Positions 34,565 to 45,109 of a stretch of DNA of 64,000 bases are shown piece by piece; the first letter of the stretch is position 1; each line of letters opens with the position of its first letter. A program made the position numbers and the translations under genes. Below the pieces are notes generated by a model that saw nothing but the letters and a program-made list of their open reading frames with translations, was not told the origin of the DNA and made no database searches. Where the stretch lies: positions 62,001-126,000 of the forward strand of contig NZ_RZMW01000008.1 of assembly GCF_003992625.1 (NCBI RefSeq), given 5' to 3'. The DNA is from Pelagibacterium lentulum. GTDB taxonomy: Bacteria > Pseudomonadota > Alphaproteobacteria > Rhizobiales > Devosiaceae.

Positions 34565-35998
34565 TTACCAGCGTTTTCCGGCGAAAGCGGCAAGGAATAC
34601 AAGAATTTCGATGCGGGCGATCGTTCCCAGCGCTGCGATCGTCATCAAGGTCCAATCCGAAACTGCGCCATCGGACATACCGGGCGCTGCGGCAAATACA
34701 AGGCTACCGACCTGGGCAAAGGCGCCATTGGCGAGTGTCATTGCTGCCCCAAGCTCATATCCTTGGGCAGCAAAAAGGATGATGCCTATGGTCAGAGTCA
34801 GGATTGCCAGGAAGAACGCGCTCCATACCGCCTTGGCGATTTCCCGTGCCTGATCGGTGTGTTGCACGTCATCCTTCAGGATTGCATTGGGATACACCAG
34901 GCGGTTCAACTCGTTGCCAAGGTGCTGAAGCATCGTGCCAAGCCTGAACACCTTGATGCCTCCCGCCGTGGAATAGGAACAGCCGCCCACAAAGGAGATC
35001 AACAGAATCAACTCCAGCGGCAGTCCTATTCCCAAGCGTTGATCATGTGTAATGCCCGTGGTCGTTGCAATCGCGATCGTGTCGAAAGCAAAGTTAAACG
35101 CATGCTGGACATTGCTGTGTAGCACATGAGGTTGAAACAGCGAGGTCAGTGCCCCAAACGCAACCAGCACGAGAACCGCAGTAACGAACAGCATACCTTC
35201 GCTTTGTTCGCGTGCTATCGACCAGCGCCGCTCGACAAGCATGCGATGCCAGACAATTGAGGTGGCGCCGATCACCATAAATGCGATCATCACGGTTTCT
35301 GCGGCCACATTGTTAAGCACCGTGCCTCCGCTTTGATAGGGCACAAAGCCATTGGTAGAAAGCATACTCATGGCAACGACGACCGCATCGGAAGCCGGCA
35401 CGCGCGCCAGCGCCAGCAATAGGGCGCAAAGCGCCGTCAATCCCAGATATGGCAGCAGTACCGCTTTCAAAGTCAGAAAAAGTCTTGGGTGGGACTCGGT
35501 GCGTGCGTGCTGAACAAGGCGGAGGTTGTTGTTGGGCGTGCCCCCCACCTGATAAGGACCGATGACATAGACTGCCAGCATAAGCGTTGCCAAACCGCCG
35601 AGCCAAGCGACGGTTCCCCGATAGAACGCCATAGCGATGGAAATTTCTTCGAGCGGCCTGATCGTGGTTCCCAAAGTGATTGAGGCAGACGTTGCTTCAA
35701 ATATCGCGTGAACGAGGCTTTGGCGCTCAACCAGCATGAAAATCGGTGTTGCGGCTGCAATGAGAGCCAGCCAGATAACGATAGCCGAGACAAACACACC
35801 GCTGCGATTGAGGCGACGGCGCTTTGAATTGAGCGCCATGATTGTTATCGATGCGAGAAATCCGTAAGCGACCATGATCAGCAATATCGCTTCGAGCGCG
35901 CGCGCATTTCCGGTCAAGGCGGCGGCGATTGCCGGCAAGATCATCACGCAGGAAAAAAGCGCAAAGACACCAGAAGCAAGGATTCCGATTGTGGGCAC
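34565..35998 (-). CDS. trkH: Potassium uptake transmembrane subunit TrkH
   Basis: A 477-residue membrane protein of the TrkH/KtrB family, with repeated M1-P-M2 units; the selectivity-filter-like segments include TTTGIT and CSYSTAGGIK. It forms the K+ channel gated by TrkA, which is encoded immediately upstream on the same strand. The start codon appears to be GTG 35998, 29 bases after the trkA stop. In many rhizobia trkA is followed directly by hfq, so trkH between them is a local feature. Confidence 0.93.
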   Translation of the reverse strand: MPTIGILASGVFALFSCVMILPAIAAALTGNARALEAILLIMVAYGFLASITIMALNSKRRRLNRSGVFVSAIVIWLALIAAATPIFMLVERQSLVHAIFEATSASITLGTTIRPLEEISIAMAFYRGTVAWLGGLATLMLAVYVIGPYQVGGTPNNNLRLVQHARTESHPRLFLTLKAVLLPYLGLTALCALLLALARVPASDAVVVAMSMLSTNGFVPYQSGGTVLNNVAAETVMIAFMVIGATSIVWHRMLVERRWSIAREQSEGMLFVTAVLVLVAFGALTSLFQPHVLHSNVQHAFNFAFDTIAIATTTGITHDQRLGIGLPLELILLISFVGGCSYSTAGGIKVFRLGTMLQHLGNELNRLVYPNAILKDDVQHTDQAREIAKAVWSAFFLAILTLTIGIILFAAQGYELGAAMTLANGAFAQVGSLVFAAAPGMSDGAVSDWTLMTIAALGTIARIEILVFLAAFAGKRW

Positions 35999-36027
35999 TG
36001 TGCAGGATGCCTTTGCTCGTCGGTTCG

Positions 36028-37404
36028 TTAAAAGAAGTCGATGCTGACCCGGAACATTTGTTCGACCTGGCGCAGATTGGTTGCAAGCGCAAACACGATC
36101 ACGAAATCTCCGGCCTGCACGATGGCGTCACCGCTTGGCATAATGGCTTTGTTGCCCCTTATGATCGCACCAATCCTCACACCGTCCGGCATGGAAAACT
36201 CGCGTAAGGGGCGTCCAACCAATGTCGAGGTTTCCAGCGCCTCGGCTTCGAGCAGTTCCGCGGCGCCGTTAGCGAGCGTATAGACACCGCGTATGCGTCC
36301 ACGGCGCACATGGCGCAAGACCTTCGAGACAGTAATCGAGCGCGGATTGATAAAAGCATCGACACCGAGCCGACGTGCGACACGCGGATAGTGCCCCTGA
36401 TTGACCAGCGCGATGTTGGCACGACAGCCCATTTCGCTGGCCATGACCGAAGCGAGAATGTTGGTCTTGTCATCATTGGTGAGCCCGAGAAACATATGTG
36501 CGTCGCGAATGTCCACCTCGCGAAGGATATCTTCCTGCAGCGCGTCACCGAAAACAACGATCGAATGGTCCATGGCTTCAGCGGCGCGCTGGGCGTTGGA
36601 GCGCTCGGATTCAATAATCCGGACCGAGACGCCTTGTCCCTGCTCTTCAATGCGCCGGGCAACATAGCGCCCTACATTGCCTGCGCCGGCAATGACAATC
36701 CGCGACGGGGGCGTTTCATCTCGACCAAACAGACCGAGTACGCGGCTTACCTGATCGCGCGCAACGGCAACGATGGCCTGATCGCCGGCAATCATTTGTT
36801 CGTGAGAATGGATAACCCGCATCACGCCGTCACGCCGGACGCCGACGACAGTTGCCTGCAGATTAGGAAAAAGATCTGTGAGGTGGCGCAGCGGTGTATC
36901 GATCACGGCACAATCGGCGCGCACGTCAATCTCCAGGACGACGACCTGATTGTCTTCAAAGGTTACGATTTCATTGGCGCCCGGATAAGCCATGCGTTGC
37001 AGAATCAGATCGCCGACTTCGACCTCGGGCGAAATGATGACATCGATCGGCAAGTGATCGCGCGTGAACAGGTCACTCCATTCCGGGTTGAGGTAAGACT
37101 GCGAGCGGATGCGTGCGATTCTGGTGGGTACTTCGAAAATCGAGTGTGCAACCTGGCAGGCCGTCATGTTGACCTCGTCGACCTGCGTTACCGCGATAAG
37201 CATGTCGGCGTCTCGCGCGCCGGCCTGCGCCAAAACATCAGGATGCGAACCGTGACCGTGCAATCCCCTGGCATCCAACGTATCGCGGACGCGCTGAACG
37301 AGGGTGGGATTGTTGTCGATCACAGTAATTTCGTTGCCTTCGGAAGAGAGCCGCTCGGCAATGCCATAGCCCACTTGTCCGGCACCGCAAATTATTACAC
37401 GCAT
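36028..37404 (-). CDS. trkA: Trk system potassium transporter TrkA
   Basis: A 458-residue cytoplasmic regulator of TrkH. Two RCK units are visible, each with a Rossmann GxGxxG motif (CGAGQVGYGIAERL at the start and AGAGNVGRYVARRI near residue 235) and a C-terminal TrkA_C part. Such proteins bind NAD(H) or ATP/ADP and gate the K+ channel. ATG follows GAGGCTAAAG. It sits between ntrX and trkH on the same strand. Confidence 0.95.
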   Translation of the reverse strand: MRVIICGAGQVGYGIAERLSSEGNEITVIDNNPTLVQRVRDTLDARGLHGHGSHPDVLAQAGARDADMLIAVTQVDEVNMTACQVAHSIFEVPTRIARIRSQSYLNPEWSDLFTRDHLPIDVIISPEVEVGDLILQRMAYPGANEIVTFEDNQVVVLEIDVRADCAVIDTPLRHLTDLFPNLQATVVGVRRDGVMRVIHSHEQMIAGDQAIVAVARDQVSRVLGLFGRDETPPSRIVIAGAGNVGRYVARRIEEQGQGVSVRIIESERSNAQRAAEAMDHSIVVFGDALQEDILREVDIRDAHMFLGLTNDDKTNILASVMASEMGCRANIALVNQGHYPRVARRLGVDAFINPRSITVSKVLRHVRRGRIRGVYTLANGAAELLEAEALETSTLVGRPLREFSMPDGVRIGAIIRGNKAIMPSGDAIVQAGDFVIVFALATNLRQVEQMFRVSIDFF

Positions 37405-37457
37405 CCGCTTTAGCCTCTGAAGTCAGATTTGCCCTGTTAACACGGCGCGCGGATGCA

Positions 37458-38837
37458 CTAAAGCCCCAGAGATTTTATCTTGCGGTGCAAGGCACTACGT
37501 TCCATTCCGACAAATTCTGCGGTTTTTGAGATATTGCCACCGAAACGCTCGATCTGGGCGATCAGATACTGCCGCTCAAAAACCTCGCGGGCCTCTCTTA
37601 GTGGCAGGCTCATCAGATGAGCTGAGGAATCTGTGTCCCCGATGGTTGGCAGGACTTCGCTAATATCGGATGGCAGCATGGACGCTGTAATGACGCCGTT
37701 TTCAGGCTTCTGGTCGCGAACAAGTATCAGCAACCGTTCAATTGCATTGCGTAACTGGCGCGCGTTTCCGGGCCATTCCTGTCCTTGCAGAACCGCAATT
37801 GCATCGTCTCCAAAGCTGAAACGCGGCAGGTTATGCATGCGTGAAATCTGGGTGACGAAAAGGCCCACGAGAGCTGGAATGTCCTCGCGCCGCTCACGCA
37901 GCGAGGTGAGCTGCAGCGGAACGACCGACAACCTATGGAAGAGGTCAGAGCGGAACTTGCCATCTTCGATAAGAGACGCAAGGTTTTGCGAACTGGATGA
38001 AATGATCCGCACATCAATAGGAACGGCCCCATTGCCGCCGACGCGCGTGAACTTGTTCTCAACGAGTGTACGCAAGAGCGCCGTTTGCGCCTCGCTTGGA
38101 AGACCGGCGACTTCGGACAGATACAGTGTGCCGCCATGCGCGCGCTCCAGCGCGCCGACTTCGGTTCTAAGGCCGTTCTTATCGCGTATTTCGCGACCGA
38201 AAAGGACAACTGGGATTTCTTCGGGCGCGTAAAGCGATGCGTTGATTTCGATAAACGGGCCGTTTGCTCGCGGGCTTTTCAGATGCAGGAGGCGTGCGCA
38301 AAGGCCCTTGCCGGTCCCTGCACTACCTGAAATGAAGACACGCGAGCGTGTGCCCGCTGACTTGTCAATGAGCGAGCGCACCTGGCTTATGGCAGAAGAA
38401 ACACCTGCAAGTTCGGACTCGTCACCGCCGGTGCGCTCCTTCAAATCAGCCACTTCGGTGCGCAGCTTGCTTGCCTCGATTGCCCGCTGCGTGATGAGCA
38501 GCAACCGATCTATCTTGAATGGCTTTTCGATATAGTCGTATGCGCCGCGCTGAATGGCCGAAACCGCCGTTTCGACATTTCCGTGACCGGAAATCATGAC
38601 GACGGGCAGGTCGGGATGATCCGTCTGCAAGAGGTCGAGCAATTGCAGTCCATCAAGGCGTGAACCTTGCATCCAGATGTCGAGATAAACCAGATTGGGT
38701 CTGCGCTGTGCGATGGCCTCAAGTGCAGAGTCGGCATCACTGGCCTGCCGCGCTTCATAACCTTCATCCTCAAGGATTCCGGCTATGAGTTCGCGGATAT
38801 CTTCTTCATCGTCAACGATAAGTATGTCACGGGCCAT
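37458..38837 (-). CDS. ntrX: Response regulator NtrX
   Basis: A 459-residue response regulator paired with NtrY. The receiver domain has the acidic pocket VDDEED and phosphoacceptor D53 (LDIW). The AAA+ domain has an altered Walker A (GSAGTGKG) and lacks the GAFTGA loop that contacts sigma-54, and GGTLFLDE is changed to GGTLYLSE. The C-terminal Fis-type HTH is normal (AEFVGMERSALHRKIK). It should therefore bind DNA but is unlikely to be a classical sigma-54 activator. Its start overlaps the ntrY stop (TAATG). Confidence 0.95.
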   Translation of the reverse strand: MARDILIVDDEEDIRELIAGILEDEGYEARQASDADSALEAIAQRRPNLVYLDIWMQGSRLDGLQLLDLLQTDHPDLPVVMISGHGNVETAVSAIQRGAYDYIEKPFKIDRLLLITQRAIEASKLRTEVADLKERTGGDESELAGVSSAISQVRSLIDKSAGTRSRVFISGSAGTGKGLCARLLHLKSPRANGPFIEINASLYAPEEIPVVLFGREIRDKNGLRTEVGALERAHGGTLYLSEVAGLPSEAQTALLRTLVENKFTRVGGNGAVPIDVRIISSSSQNLASLIEDGKFRSDLFHRLSVVPLQLTSLRERREDIPALVGLFVTQISRMHNLPRFSFGDDAIAVLQGQEWPGNARQLRNAIERLLILVRDQKPENGVITASMLPSDISEVLPTIGDTDSSAHLMSLPLREAREVFERQYLIAQIERFGGNISKTAEFVGMERSALHRKIKSLGL

Positions 38838-41176
38838 TACTTGAATGCCATCGCCGAAACGGGCGACGTCTCCTCTTGTTGTCCTATTTGAGACCGTTTC
38901 TCCGCCGCTTGCGCTTCGGTCTCGGGAAGGTGTGTTCCACTTTCTTGCAACGGCAATGTGAAGGCAAAACACGCACCCACCCTGCCCTGCATATCGGGTT
39001 CGGAATCGCGCAGATCGATCCGTCCGCCATGCTGCTCGATGATCTTTGCGACAATAGCAAGGCCGAGCCCTGTGCCTTTTTCGCGGGTGGTCATATAGGG
39101 TTCGAGCAATTGATGCCGGTTTTCGGCAGGCCATCCCTTGCCGTTGTCGCTTACCGATATAATTGCTTCGTCACCGTGCTGGCTCGCGTGGATTCGGATT
39201 TCAGGCTTCTCGATCTGGTCGAGGCCAACGGATTCAATGGCTTCGACGGCGTTCTTGATCAGGTTGGTAAGCGCCTGCGATATCAGGCGGCCATCGAAAT
39301 GCGCATAGAGTGCTTCGTCCGGCAAGTCGGCAGTGACTTCGATCGCGGGTTGGCGGACGCTTTCAAGAAACACCGCCTGACGGATTGTATCGGAGAGATC
39401 TGTCTGTACGATTGCAGCGCTGGGCATACGCGCAAAGGACGAAAACTCGTCCACCATGCGGCCTATGTCGCCTACCTGCCGGACAATCGTAGAAACACAT
39501 TTATCGAAGACATCGAAGTCGTCGACCAGCTTGTTTGCGTAGCGACGGCGCAAACGCTCTGCCGAAAGCTGGATGGGCGTCAATGGATTCTTGATCTCAT
39601 GGGCTATACGACGTGCAACGTCGGCCCATGCACTATTGCGCTGCGCGGCGACAAGTTCGGTAATGTCATCGAGAGTGATTACGTAGCCTTTGGACTCGGT
39701 AATCGTACCTTCGCGTGTCAAGCGCACCTGATAGGTACGACGGTCAAATCCTGTTGCCAACTGAACTTGATCTTGCGCACGTCCCCGGCGGGCCGAACGC
39801 GCCCGATCGATAATAGGAGCGAGTTCAGGAACGGCCTTTCCCAGGTCCGCATTCATCAGGTCGAGTTCGTCCTTGCCAAGCACTTCGCAGGCCCTCGCGT
39901 TTACGAGCGTAATGGCGCCGAAGGCATCCAAGCCAATGATACCAGCCGACACCCCCTCCACGACCGCTTCGGTGAATTGGCGACGCTGGTCGTTGGTGCG
40001 ACTGGCCGCGACCAGCGCATCGCGCTGGTTCCGCAATTGCTGCGTCATCTTGTTAAAGCGCACGGTCAGGTCATGCATGTCGCCGCCTCGCCCTGGAATC
40101 GGGAGGCGTACATCGAGGTCTCCGCTGGAGACCCGATTTGAGGCGATCATGAGATTTCGTATTGGATCGACCAAACCGTTGGCGAGCGCAATCCCGATCC
40201 ACAAAGCCGCAAGCAGAAAGACAAACGCTACGCCCACATACATCAGTGTGAAGGTGATCTGGAACACAAGCCTGTTGGAATCATAGAGCCGATATTCAGT
40301 GATGTTTTCGTCGGTCAGGCGCACATATTCGAGCACCTCGGGGTCAACGGGCCTGGCCGCGAACAGATAAGCGTCGGAATAGCCGCGCAACTGGACAATG
40401 GCGCCAACAAGATTTCCCGCGCCAAGGTTGCCTGCCCCCGGCGCAATCAAGGTGGGCGCGCCAACGGTAGCGGCGGCAAGCGCGGGAAGCGGTACGGGTG
40501 GAGCTGGAATTTGAACGTTGATCTGAGCACGCATAATCGTCTCGCCCTGACTGTTTACGATACTCGTAAAGGGCAAAGAGCGCGTGGACGCCAGCGCGGT
40601 CAGAATGCGCTGATAGCGCGTTTGGTCGGTCTGGTAGGTCTCACGGGCGGCTTCGAGTTCGCCGGCGACCCAGACAATGTCATCACGCAGAACATGTGCG
40701 TGCTCAAGCATATAGGACCGGGCCACAAGTCGAGAACTTTCCACCATCGACCGTGTGCGTTCGGAAAACCACTGGTCCAGTCCCTGATTCAGCGCAATTG
40801 TCGCTACAATCGCAACAATGAATGCTGGTCCTGCCGCAATGATAGCAAACATGGCAACGATGCGGACCTGCAGGCGCGCACCGGCCTGCTTTTTGATCCG
40901 CGCCTGCACCAGCATGGCGATTTCGGTCAATACGAGCGCAATGACGAGCAATACGAGGACCGCGTTCGCGACCCAGATCAGTGTCCAGATTTCTGGTGCA
41001 GGCTCGAGCGGCGTGGCACCGCTCATGATCAGGAACGAGCCGGAAGCGACAAGCACCGCAAGCAGGACGATGAAAAACCCCACCTGACGGATCATCTTGT
41101 TGCTGTGAAACAGCGATCTGGCAGATGATTGCGCAGACGGGCTCAATGTCCGGGCTTTGGTCGATGCTTGCGTCAT
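38837..41176 (-). CDS. ntrY: Sensor histidine kinase NtrY
   Basis: A 779-residue membrane histidine kinase. Three or four hydrophobic segments in the first 350 residues enclose a periplasmic stretch, followed by HAMP, PAS, and HisKA ([13 protein letters not shown], phospho-His in AHE) and HATPase domains (N box SQALTNLIKNAVEA, G boxes GKGWPAE and GTGLGLAIV). It probably signals nitrogen or oxygen/redox state through NtrX. It follows ntrC on the same strand after a 184-base gap. Confidence 0.95.
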   Translation of the reverse strand: MTQASTKARTLSPSAQSSARSLFHSNKMIRQVGFFIVLLAVLVASGSFLIMSGATPLEPAPEIWTLIWVANAVLVLLVIALVLTEIAMLVQARIKKQAGARLQVRIVAMFAIIAAGPAFIVAIVATIALNQGLDQWFSERTRSMVESSRLVARSYMLEHAHVLRDDIVWVAGELEAARETYQTDQTRYQRILTALASTRSLPFTSIVNSQGETIMRAQINVQIPAPPVPLPALAAATVGAPTLIAPGAGNLGAGNLVGAIVQLRGYSDAYLFAARPVDPEVLEYVRLTDENITEYRLYDSNRLVFQITFTLMYVGVAFVFLLAALWIGIALANGLVDPIRNLMIASNRVSSGDLDVRLPIPGRGGDMHDLTVRFNKMTQQLRNQRDALVAASRTNDQRRQFTEAVVEGVSAGIIGLDAFGAITLVNARACEVLGKDELDLMNADLGKAVPELAPIIDRARSARRGRAQDQVQLATGFDRRTYQVRLTREGTITESKGYVITLDDITELVAAQRNSAWADVARRIAHEIKNPLTPIQLSAERLRRRYANKLVDDFDVFDKCVSTIVRQVGDIGRMVDEFSSFARMPSAAIVQTDLSDTIRQAVFLESVRQPAIEVTADLPDEALYAHFDGRLISQALTNLIKNAVEAIESVGLDQIEKPEIRIHASQHGDEAIISVSDNGKGWPAENRHQLLEPYMTTREKGTGLGLAIVAKIIEQHGGRIDLRDSEPDMQGRVGACFAFTLPLQESGTHLPETEAQAAEKRSQIGQQEETSPVSAMAFK

Positions 41177-41360
41177 ATACCCTGCCGGGTGGCAGCCCCT
41201 TTTGTCGTGACCCTACCGTAGAGTCTGACCGATCTCATCGCTAGGTTCAAGACAATTGTTGCCAAAATGTGACAGTGACGCCCGTTCGGATGCCGAATGG
41301 CAGGTTTTGCGGGTTTTCGCCGGCATCTTCGTCCGCAACCTGTCCGGGGCTGTACCTGCT

Positions 41361-42809
41361 CTATCCCAAACGGGATTGCTTGACAATTTCGATGCCGTGA
41401 TTGCGAATCTTCTTTCGCAGCGTGTTTCGATTCAGACCCAGAAGTTCGGCGGCCTTAATCTGGTTGCCGCTGCACAGGTTCAGGACCGTCGAGATGAGAG
41501 GCACCTCAACCTTATCGAGCACCCGTTGATATACGCCGGGCGGCGGCAGGTTTGGCTCATGCTCCCGGAACAATTGGGCCAGCTCGGTTTCAATCACCGT
41601 AGTGATATCGGCCGGGCCGGCTTGGGGCGAGAAGGTCGTCTTGTCGGTGAGATTGAGTTCATTCTGAACGATTTCGACAGAGATGATCTCGTCCACATAT
41701 AGCGCTGAAAGGCGCCGAACGAGGTTCTCCAACTCTCGGACATTTCCGGGCCAATGATATTGTTGCATGAGCCGCAGCGCGTCGCTTGACAGCACCTTTG
41801 GTGCTTCGCCTTCCCGCTGAGCAGTCTTGAGAAAACTGGCTGCGAGATCAGGTACGTCGTCAATACGCTCCCTAAGCGGTGGTAGTCGCAGCGGCACAAC
41901 ATTAAGGCGGTAATAAAGATCCTCGCGAAAGAGGCCCTGGCGGATCAACTGGCTCAGGTCGCGATGCGTTGCCGCGACGATGCGCACATCGGTCTTGATG
42001 GAGGTCCGCCCGCCAACCATTGTATATTCGCCTTCCTGAAGGACACGAAGCAGCCTGGTTTGAGCATCCATCGGCATGTCACCGATTTCGTCCAGAAACA
42101 GAGTGCCACCTTCTGCTTGCTCGAAGCGGCCTGAAGAGCGTGCTGTGGCCCCTGTAAACGCGCCTTTCTCGTGACCGAAGAGTTCAGCCTCAATAAGATC
42201 GCGCGGTATAGCCGCCATGTTGATGGCAACGAATGGGCCGTTTTTGCGTTTGCCGAAGTTGTGAAGCGCCTTGGCAACAAGCTCTTTGCCGGTTCCGCTC
42301 TCGCCAGTAATCATGACCGTGAGGTCGGTTTGCATAAGTCTGGCAAGGGCGCGGTAAATGTCCTGCATGGCCGATGAACGGCCGACCAACGGCATGTTTT
42401 CGCCGCCATCTTCGCCACGCCGGTTGGTTTCCGGTGGGCGACTTGCCTCAGCGAGTGCACGACCGACAACGGCTAGTACTTCGGTGATGTCGAAAGGCTT
42501 GGGCAGATATTCATACGCGCCAAGTTCGGACGCTCGGATGGCCGTCATGAACGTATTTTGCGCGCTCATTACAACTATGGGGAGTTCGGGCCGCATCTTG
42601 CGGATTTTCGGCATCACATCGAAAGCATTGCCATCCGGCATGGAAACGTCGGTGATGAGCAGATCCCCTTCCCCACGCGTTACCCAATTCCACATGGTCG
42701 AAATATTGCCGGTAGGCCGAACCTCATAGCCAGCGCGTGAGAGAGCCTGATTGAGCACCATGCGAATTGCTGCGTCATCGTCGGCAAGAAGGATTGTTTG
42801 TCCGGACAT
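41361..42809 (-). CDS. ntrC: Nitrogen regulation response regulator NtrC
   Basis: A 482-residue sigma-54-dependent activator of nitrogen assimilation genes. Receiver with D10-D11-D12 pocket and phosphoacceptor D54 (ITDVSMPDG); AAA+ domain with Walker A GESGTGKE, intact GAFTGA loop and [13 protein letters not shown] Walker B; C-terminal Fis-type HTH ([17 protein letters not shown]). ATG 42809 lies 2 bases after the ntrB stop. It is the intact counterpart to the altered NtrX encoded nearby. Confidence 0.96.
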   Translation of the reverse strand: MSGQTILLADDDAAIRMVLNQALSRAGYEVRPTGNISTMWNWVTRGEGDLLITDVSMPDGNAFDVMPKIRKMRPELPIVVMSAQNTFMTAIRASELGAYEYLPKPFDITEVLAVVGRALAEASRPPETNRRGEDGGENMPLVGRSSAMQDIYRALARLMQTDLTVMITGESGTGKELVAKALHNFGKRKNGPFVAINMAAIPRDLIEAELFGHEKGAFTGATARSSGRFEQAEGGTLFLDEIGDMPMDAQTRLLRVLQEGEYTMVGGRTSIKTDVRIVAATHRDLSQLIRQGLFREDLYYRLNVVPLRLPPLRERIDDVPDLAASFLKTAQREGEAPKVLSSDALRLMQQYHWPGNVRELENLVRRLSALYVDEIISVEIVQNELNLTDKTTFSPQAGPADITTVIETELAQLFREHEPNLPPPGVYQRVLDKVEVPLISTVLNLCSGNQIKAAELLGLNRNTLRKKIRNHGIEIVKQSRLG

Positions 42810-42811
42810 GG

Positions 42812-43930
42812 CTACTCTTCGATTTCGCTCGATACATGTTGCTGGCCAGAGGCCACGGGAAGAAGGATACGGAAGCGGGTTCGGCCGGGCCGGCTGTCGC
42901 AATCAATGACACCACCATGGTCGCCGACGATCTTGGCGACAAGGGCAAGGCCCAGCCCCGAGCCGGTCAGTTTTGTCGTCACGAACGGATCGAACAGGAA
43001 AGGCAGGATATCAACAGGTACACCCGGTCCATTGTCTTCAATGACGATTTCAAGCGGTAGCGAAATCCTTTGCGATACTCCGCTGACGCTGATCCTGATA
43101 CCCGGTCTGAACGCGGTGGAAAGCCGTATTTCGGGATTTGCAGTCCGTTCAAGCGCTTCGGCAGCGTTCTTGATCAGATTTAGCACGACCTGGATGAGTT
43201 GGTCACGGTCGCCAAGAACCGGCGGCAGGCTCGGGTCATATTCCTCGGAAAATGTAATGTTCTTTGCCACGCCATTGGCGGCAAGGAGCTTAACCCGTTC
43301 AAGAATGACGTGAACATTGATTGGCATGCGCTCGACCGGGCGCTCGTCGCCGAATACTTCCATGCGATCGACGAGATCGACAATGCGGTCGGTTTCGTCC
43401 CGTATGAGGCGGGCCAGAGCGCGGTCGTCACCCGTGGCAGACTGCTCCAGCAACTGTGAGGCGCCGCGAATACCAGACAGCGGATTTTTGATTTCGTGCG
43501 CCAGCATCGCAGCAAGACCAGTTACCGATCGCGCCGCGCCTCTGGAGACCATTTGGCGGTCGATCTTGTCAGCCATCGTGCGCTCCTGGAACGTCAACGC
43601 GACATAGCCATCCAGTTCCGGGATCGGACTGGCATACACGTCCGCAACGCGGTCTTCTTGAGAGCGGGACGTTCCAACATGAACGCGGTACTCAATCATT
43701 GGCGCCTGTCGCGCCGTTACACTGTCGACAAGGCTGAGAATGGGGGAGCCGAACGCGATGAAATCGGAAAGCTTCTGGCGGGTCAGGATGCTTGACGAAG
43801 CCTGAAAGAAGGTTTCGGCCGCATAGTTGGCAAATGCAATGCTGTAGTCACCAGCACAAACCAGCACGGGCTGCGGCAGGGATTGCACGATTGCGAAATG
43901 AAGATCAATTTCTCTTACAGCCGTAGTCAT
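42812..43930 (-). CDS. ntrB: Nitrogen regulation sensor kinase NtrB
   Basis: A 372-residue soluble histidine kinase/phosphatase for NtrC. PAS-like N-terminal domain, HisKA with [15 protein letters not shown] (phospho-His), and HATPase with [18 protein letters not shown] and GSGLGLALV. The start overlaps the dusB stop in ATGA; an ATG 15 bases upstream would lie inside dusB. PII protein normally controls it, but glnB is not in the window. Confidence 0.95.
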   Translation of the reverse strand: MTTAVREIDLHFAIVQSLPQPVLVCAGDYSIAFANYAAETFFQASSSILTRQKLSDFIAFGSPILSLVDSVTARQAPMIEYRVHVGTSRSQEDRVADVYASPIPELDGYVALTFQERTMADKIDRQMVSRGAARSVTGLAAMLAHEIKNPLSGIRGASQLLEQSATGDDRALARLIRDETDRIVDLVDRMEVFGDERPVERMPINVHVILERVKLLAANGVAKNITFSEEYDPSLPPVLGDRDQLIQVVLNLIKNAAEALERTANPEIRLSTAFRPGIRISVSGVSQRISLPLEIVIEDNGPGVPVDILPFLFDPFVTTKLTGSGLGLALVAKIVGDHGGVIDCDSRPGRTRFRILLPVASGQQHVSSEIEE

Positions 43931-44925
43931 GCTGCCTTGCCCCACGATTCCAGAACAAGCTCTGGCAGGCGTTGATAAACGGTATCAGTGGTTTCCGCCG
44001 TCATTATGGGGCGGCGTAGATCTGCATCGGTCTGGCCGATCACATCAAGATACCAACCCAGATGCTTGCGAGCGACCCGAATGCCCAATTCGGTGCCGTA
44101 ATCGCTCAAAATCGCTTCGTAATGGGCGAAGATATGGTTCAACAGGTCCTGTCGCTTTGGCGCTTCAATAACGGCCGCGCCCGCAAGCTGGGCTCCGATC
44201 TGCCCTACGAGCCACGGCTGCCCTTGTGCGCCGCGCCCTATCATTACCGCATCTGCTCCTGAGAGCTGAAGCGCCTTTTGTGCCGCGTCGAAACTCGTGA
44301 TGTCGCCATTGACGACCAAAGGAACCGAGACCGCATCCTTGACCGGACGGACCAGTTGCCAGCGCGCATCGCCCTTATAGAACTGCTGCCGTGTGCGACC
44401 GTGAACTGTGATCATCTGAACGCCCGCTTCTTCCGCTCGCCTAGCAATGTCAGCGGCGTTGAGGTTGTCATCATCCCAACCGAGGCGCATTTTGACGGTA
44501 ACGGGTAACGTGGTTGCCTTGACGGTAGCCTCAATCAACCGCAGAGCTTGATCGGGCACACGCATCAGCGCCGAGCCTGCAAACCCGTTCGTTACGCGCT
44601 TGGATGGGCAGCCAAGATTGATATCGATTATGTCGGCACCGGCATCCTGCGCGATTTTTGCCCCAACCTCGAGCCAATGCGCTTCGCAGCCCGCCAATTG
44701 TATTACGTGAGGCAGGCCTTCGCTTTTATGGGTCTTGCGAAGCATTTCCGCCTGCCCCGTGCCAAGGGCGGCACTGGCAATCATTTCGGACACAACCATA
44801 CCCGCGCCGAAGCGCGTCGCGCATTCTCGCATCGCCCGGTCTGTGATCCCGGCCATGGGAGCGAGAAATGCTCGATTAGGTAGTCGTATATTTCCAATGC
44901 TTATTCCGCAGGCAAACTGCGACAA
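43927..44925 (-). CDS. dusB: tRNA-dihydrouridine synthase DusB (NifR3-like)
   Basis: A 332-residue FMN-dependent tRNA dihydrouridine synthase. [13 protein letters not shown] at the N-terminus, the catalytic Cys in NLGCPSKRV and [10 protein letters not shown] for phosphate binding of FMN are all present. It precedes ntrB, the old nifR3-ntrB-ntrC order of alphaproteobacteria. The start appears to be TTG 44925 with GAGG upstream; the family start motif ([15 protein letters not shown]) fits. It is divergent from ispDF. Confidence 0.94.
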   Translation of the reverse strand: MSQFACGISIGNIRLPNRAFLAPMAGITDRAMRECATRFGAGMVVSEMIASAALGTGQAEMLRKTHKSEGLPHVIQLAGCEAHWLEVGAKIAQDAGADIIDINLGCPSKRVTNGFAGSALMRVPDQALRLIEATVKATTLPVTVKMRLGWDDDNLNAADIARRAEEAGVQMITVHGRTRQQFYKGDARWQLVRPVKDAVSVPLVVNGDITSFDAAQKALQLSGADAVMIGRGAQGQPWLVGQIGAQLAGAAVIEAPKRQDLLNHIFAHYEAILSDYGTELGIRVARKHLGWYLDVIGQTDADLRRPIMTAETTDTVYQRLPELVLESWGKAA

Positions 44926-45109
44926 TCTTTTGCCTCAAAACTGTTCAATCAGAATGTATTGGTGACAGATTAGTCAAAATGGCCGCCAATTCAAGAAGGC
45001 AAAGCGGATCAGTTTGCTAAAGTCAATCGTGCTGACCTTGTATAGATCGCGATGCAAGGCTAGAGGTTGCCGAAGTCGCATAGCCAAAACAAGGTTCAGG
45101 TCATCTAAC

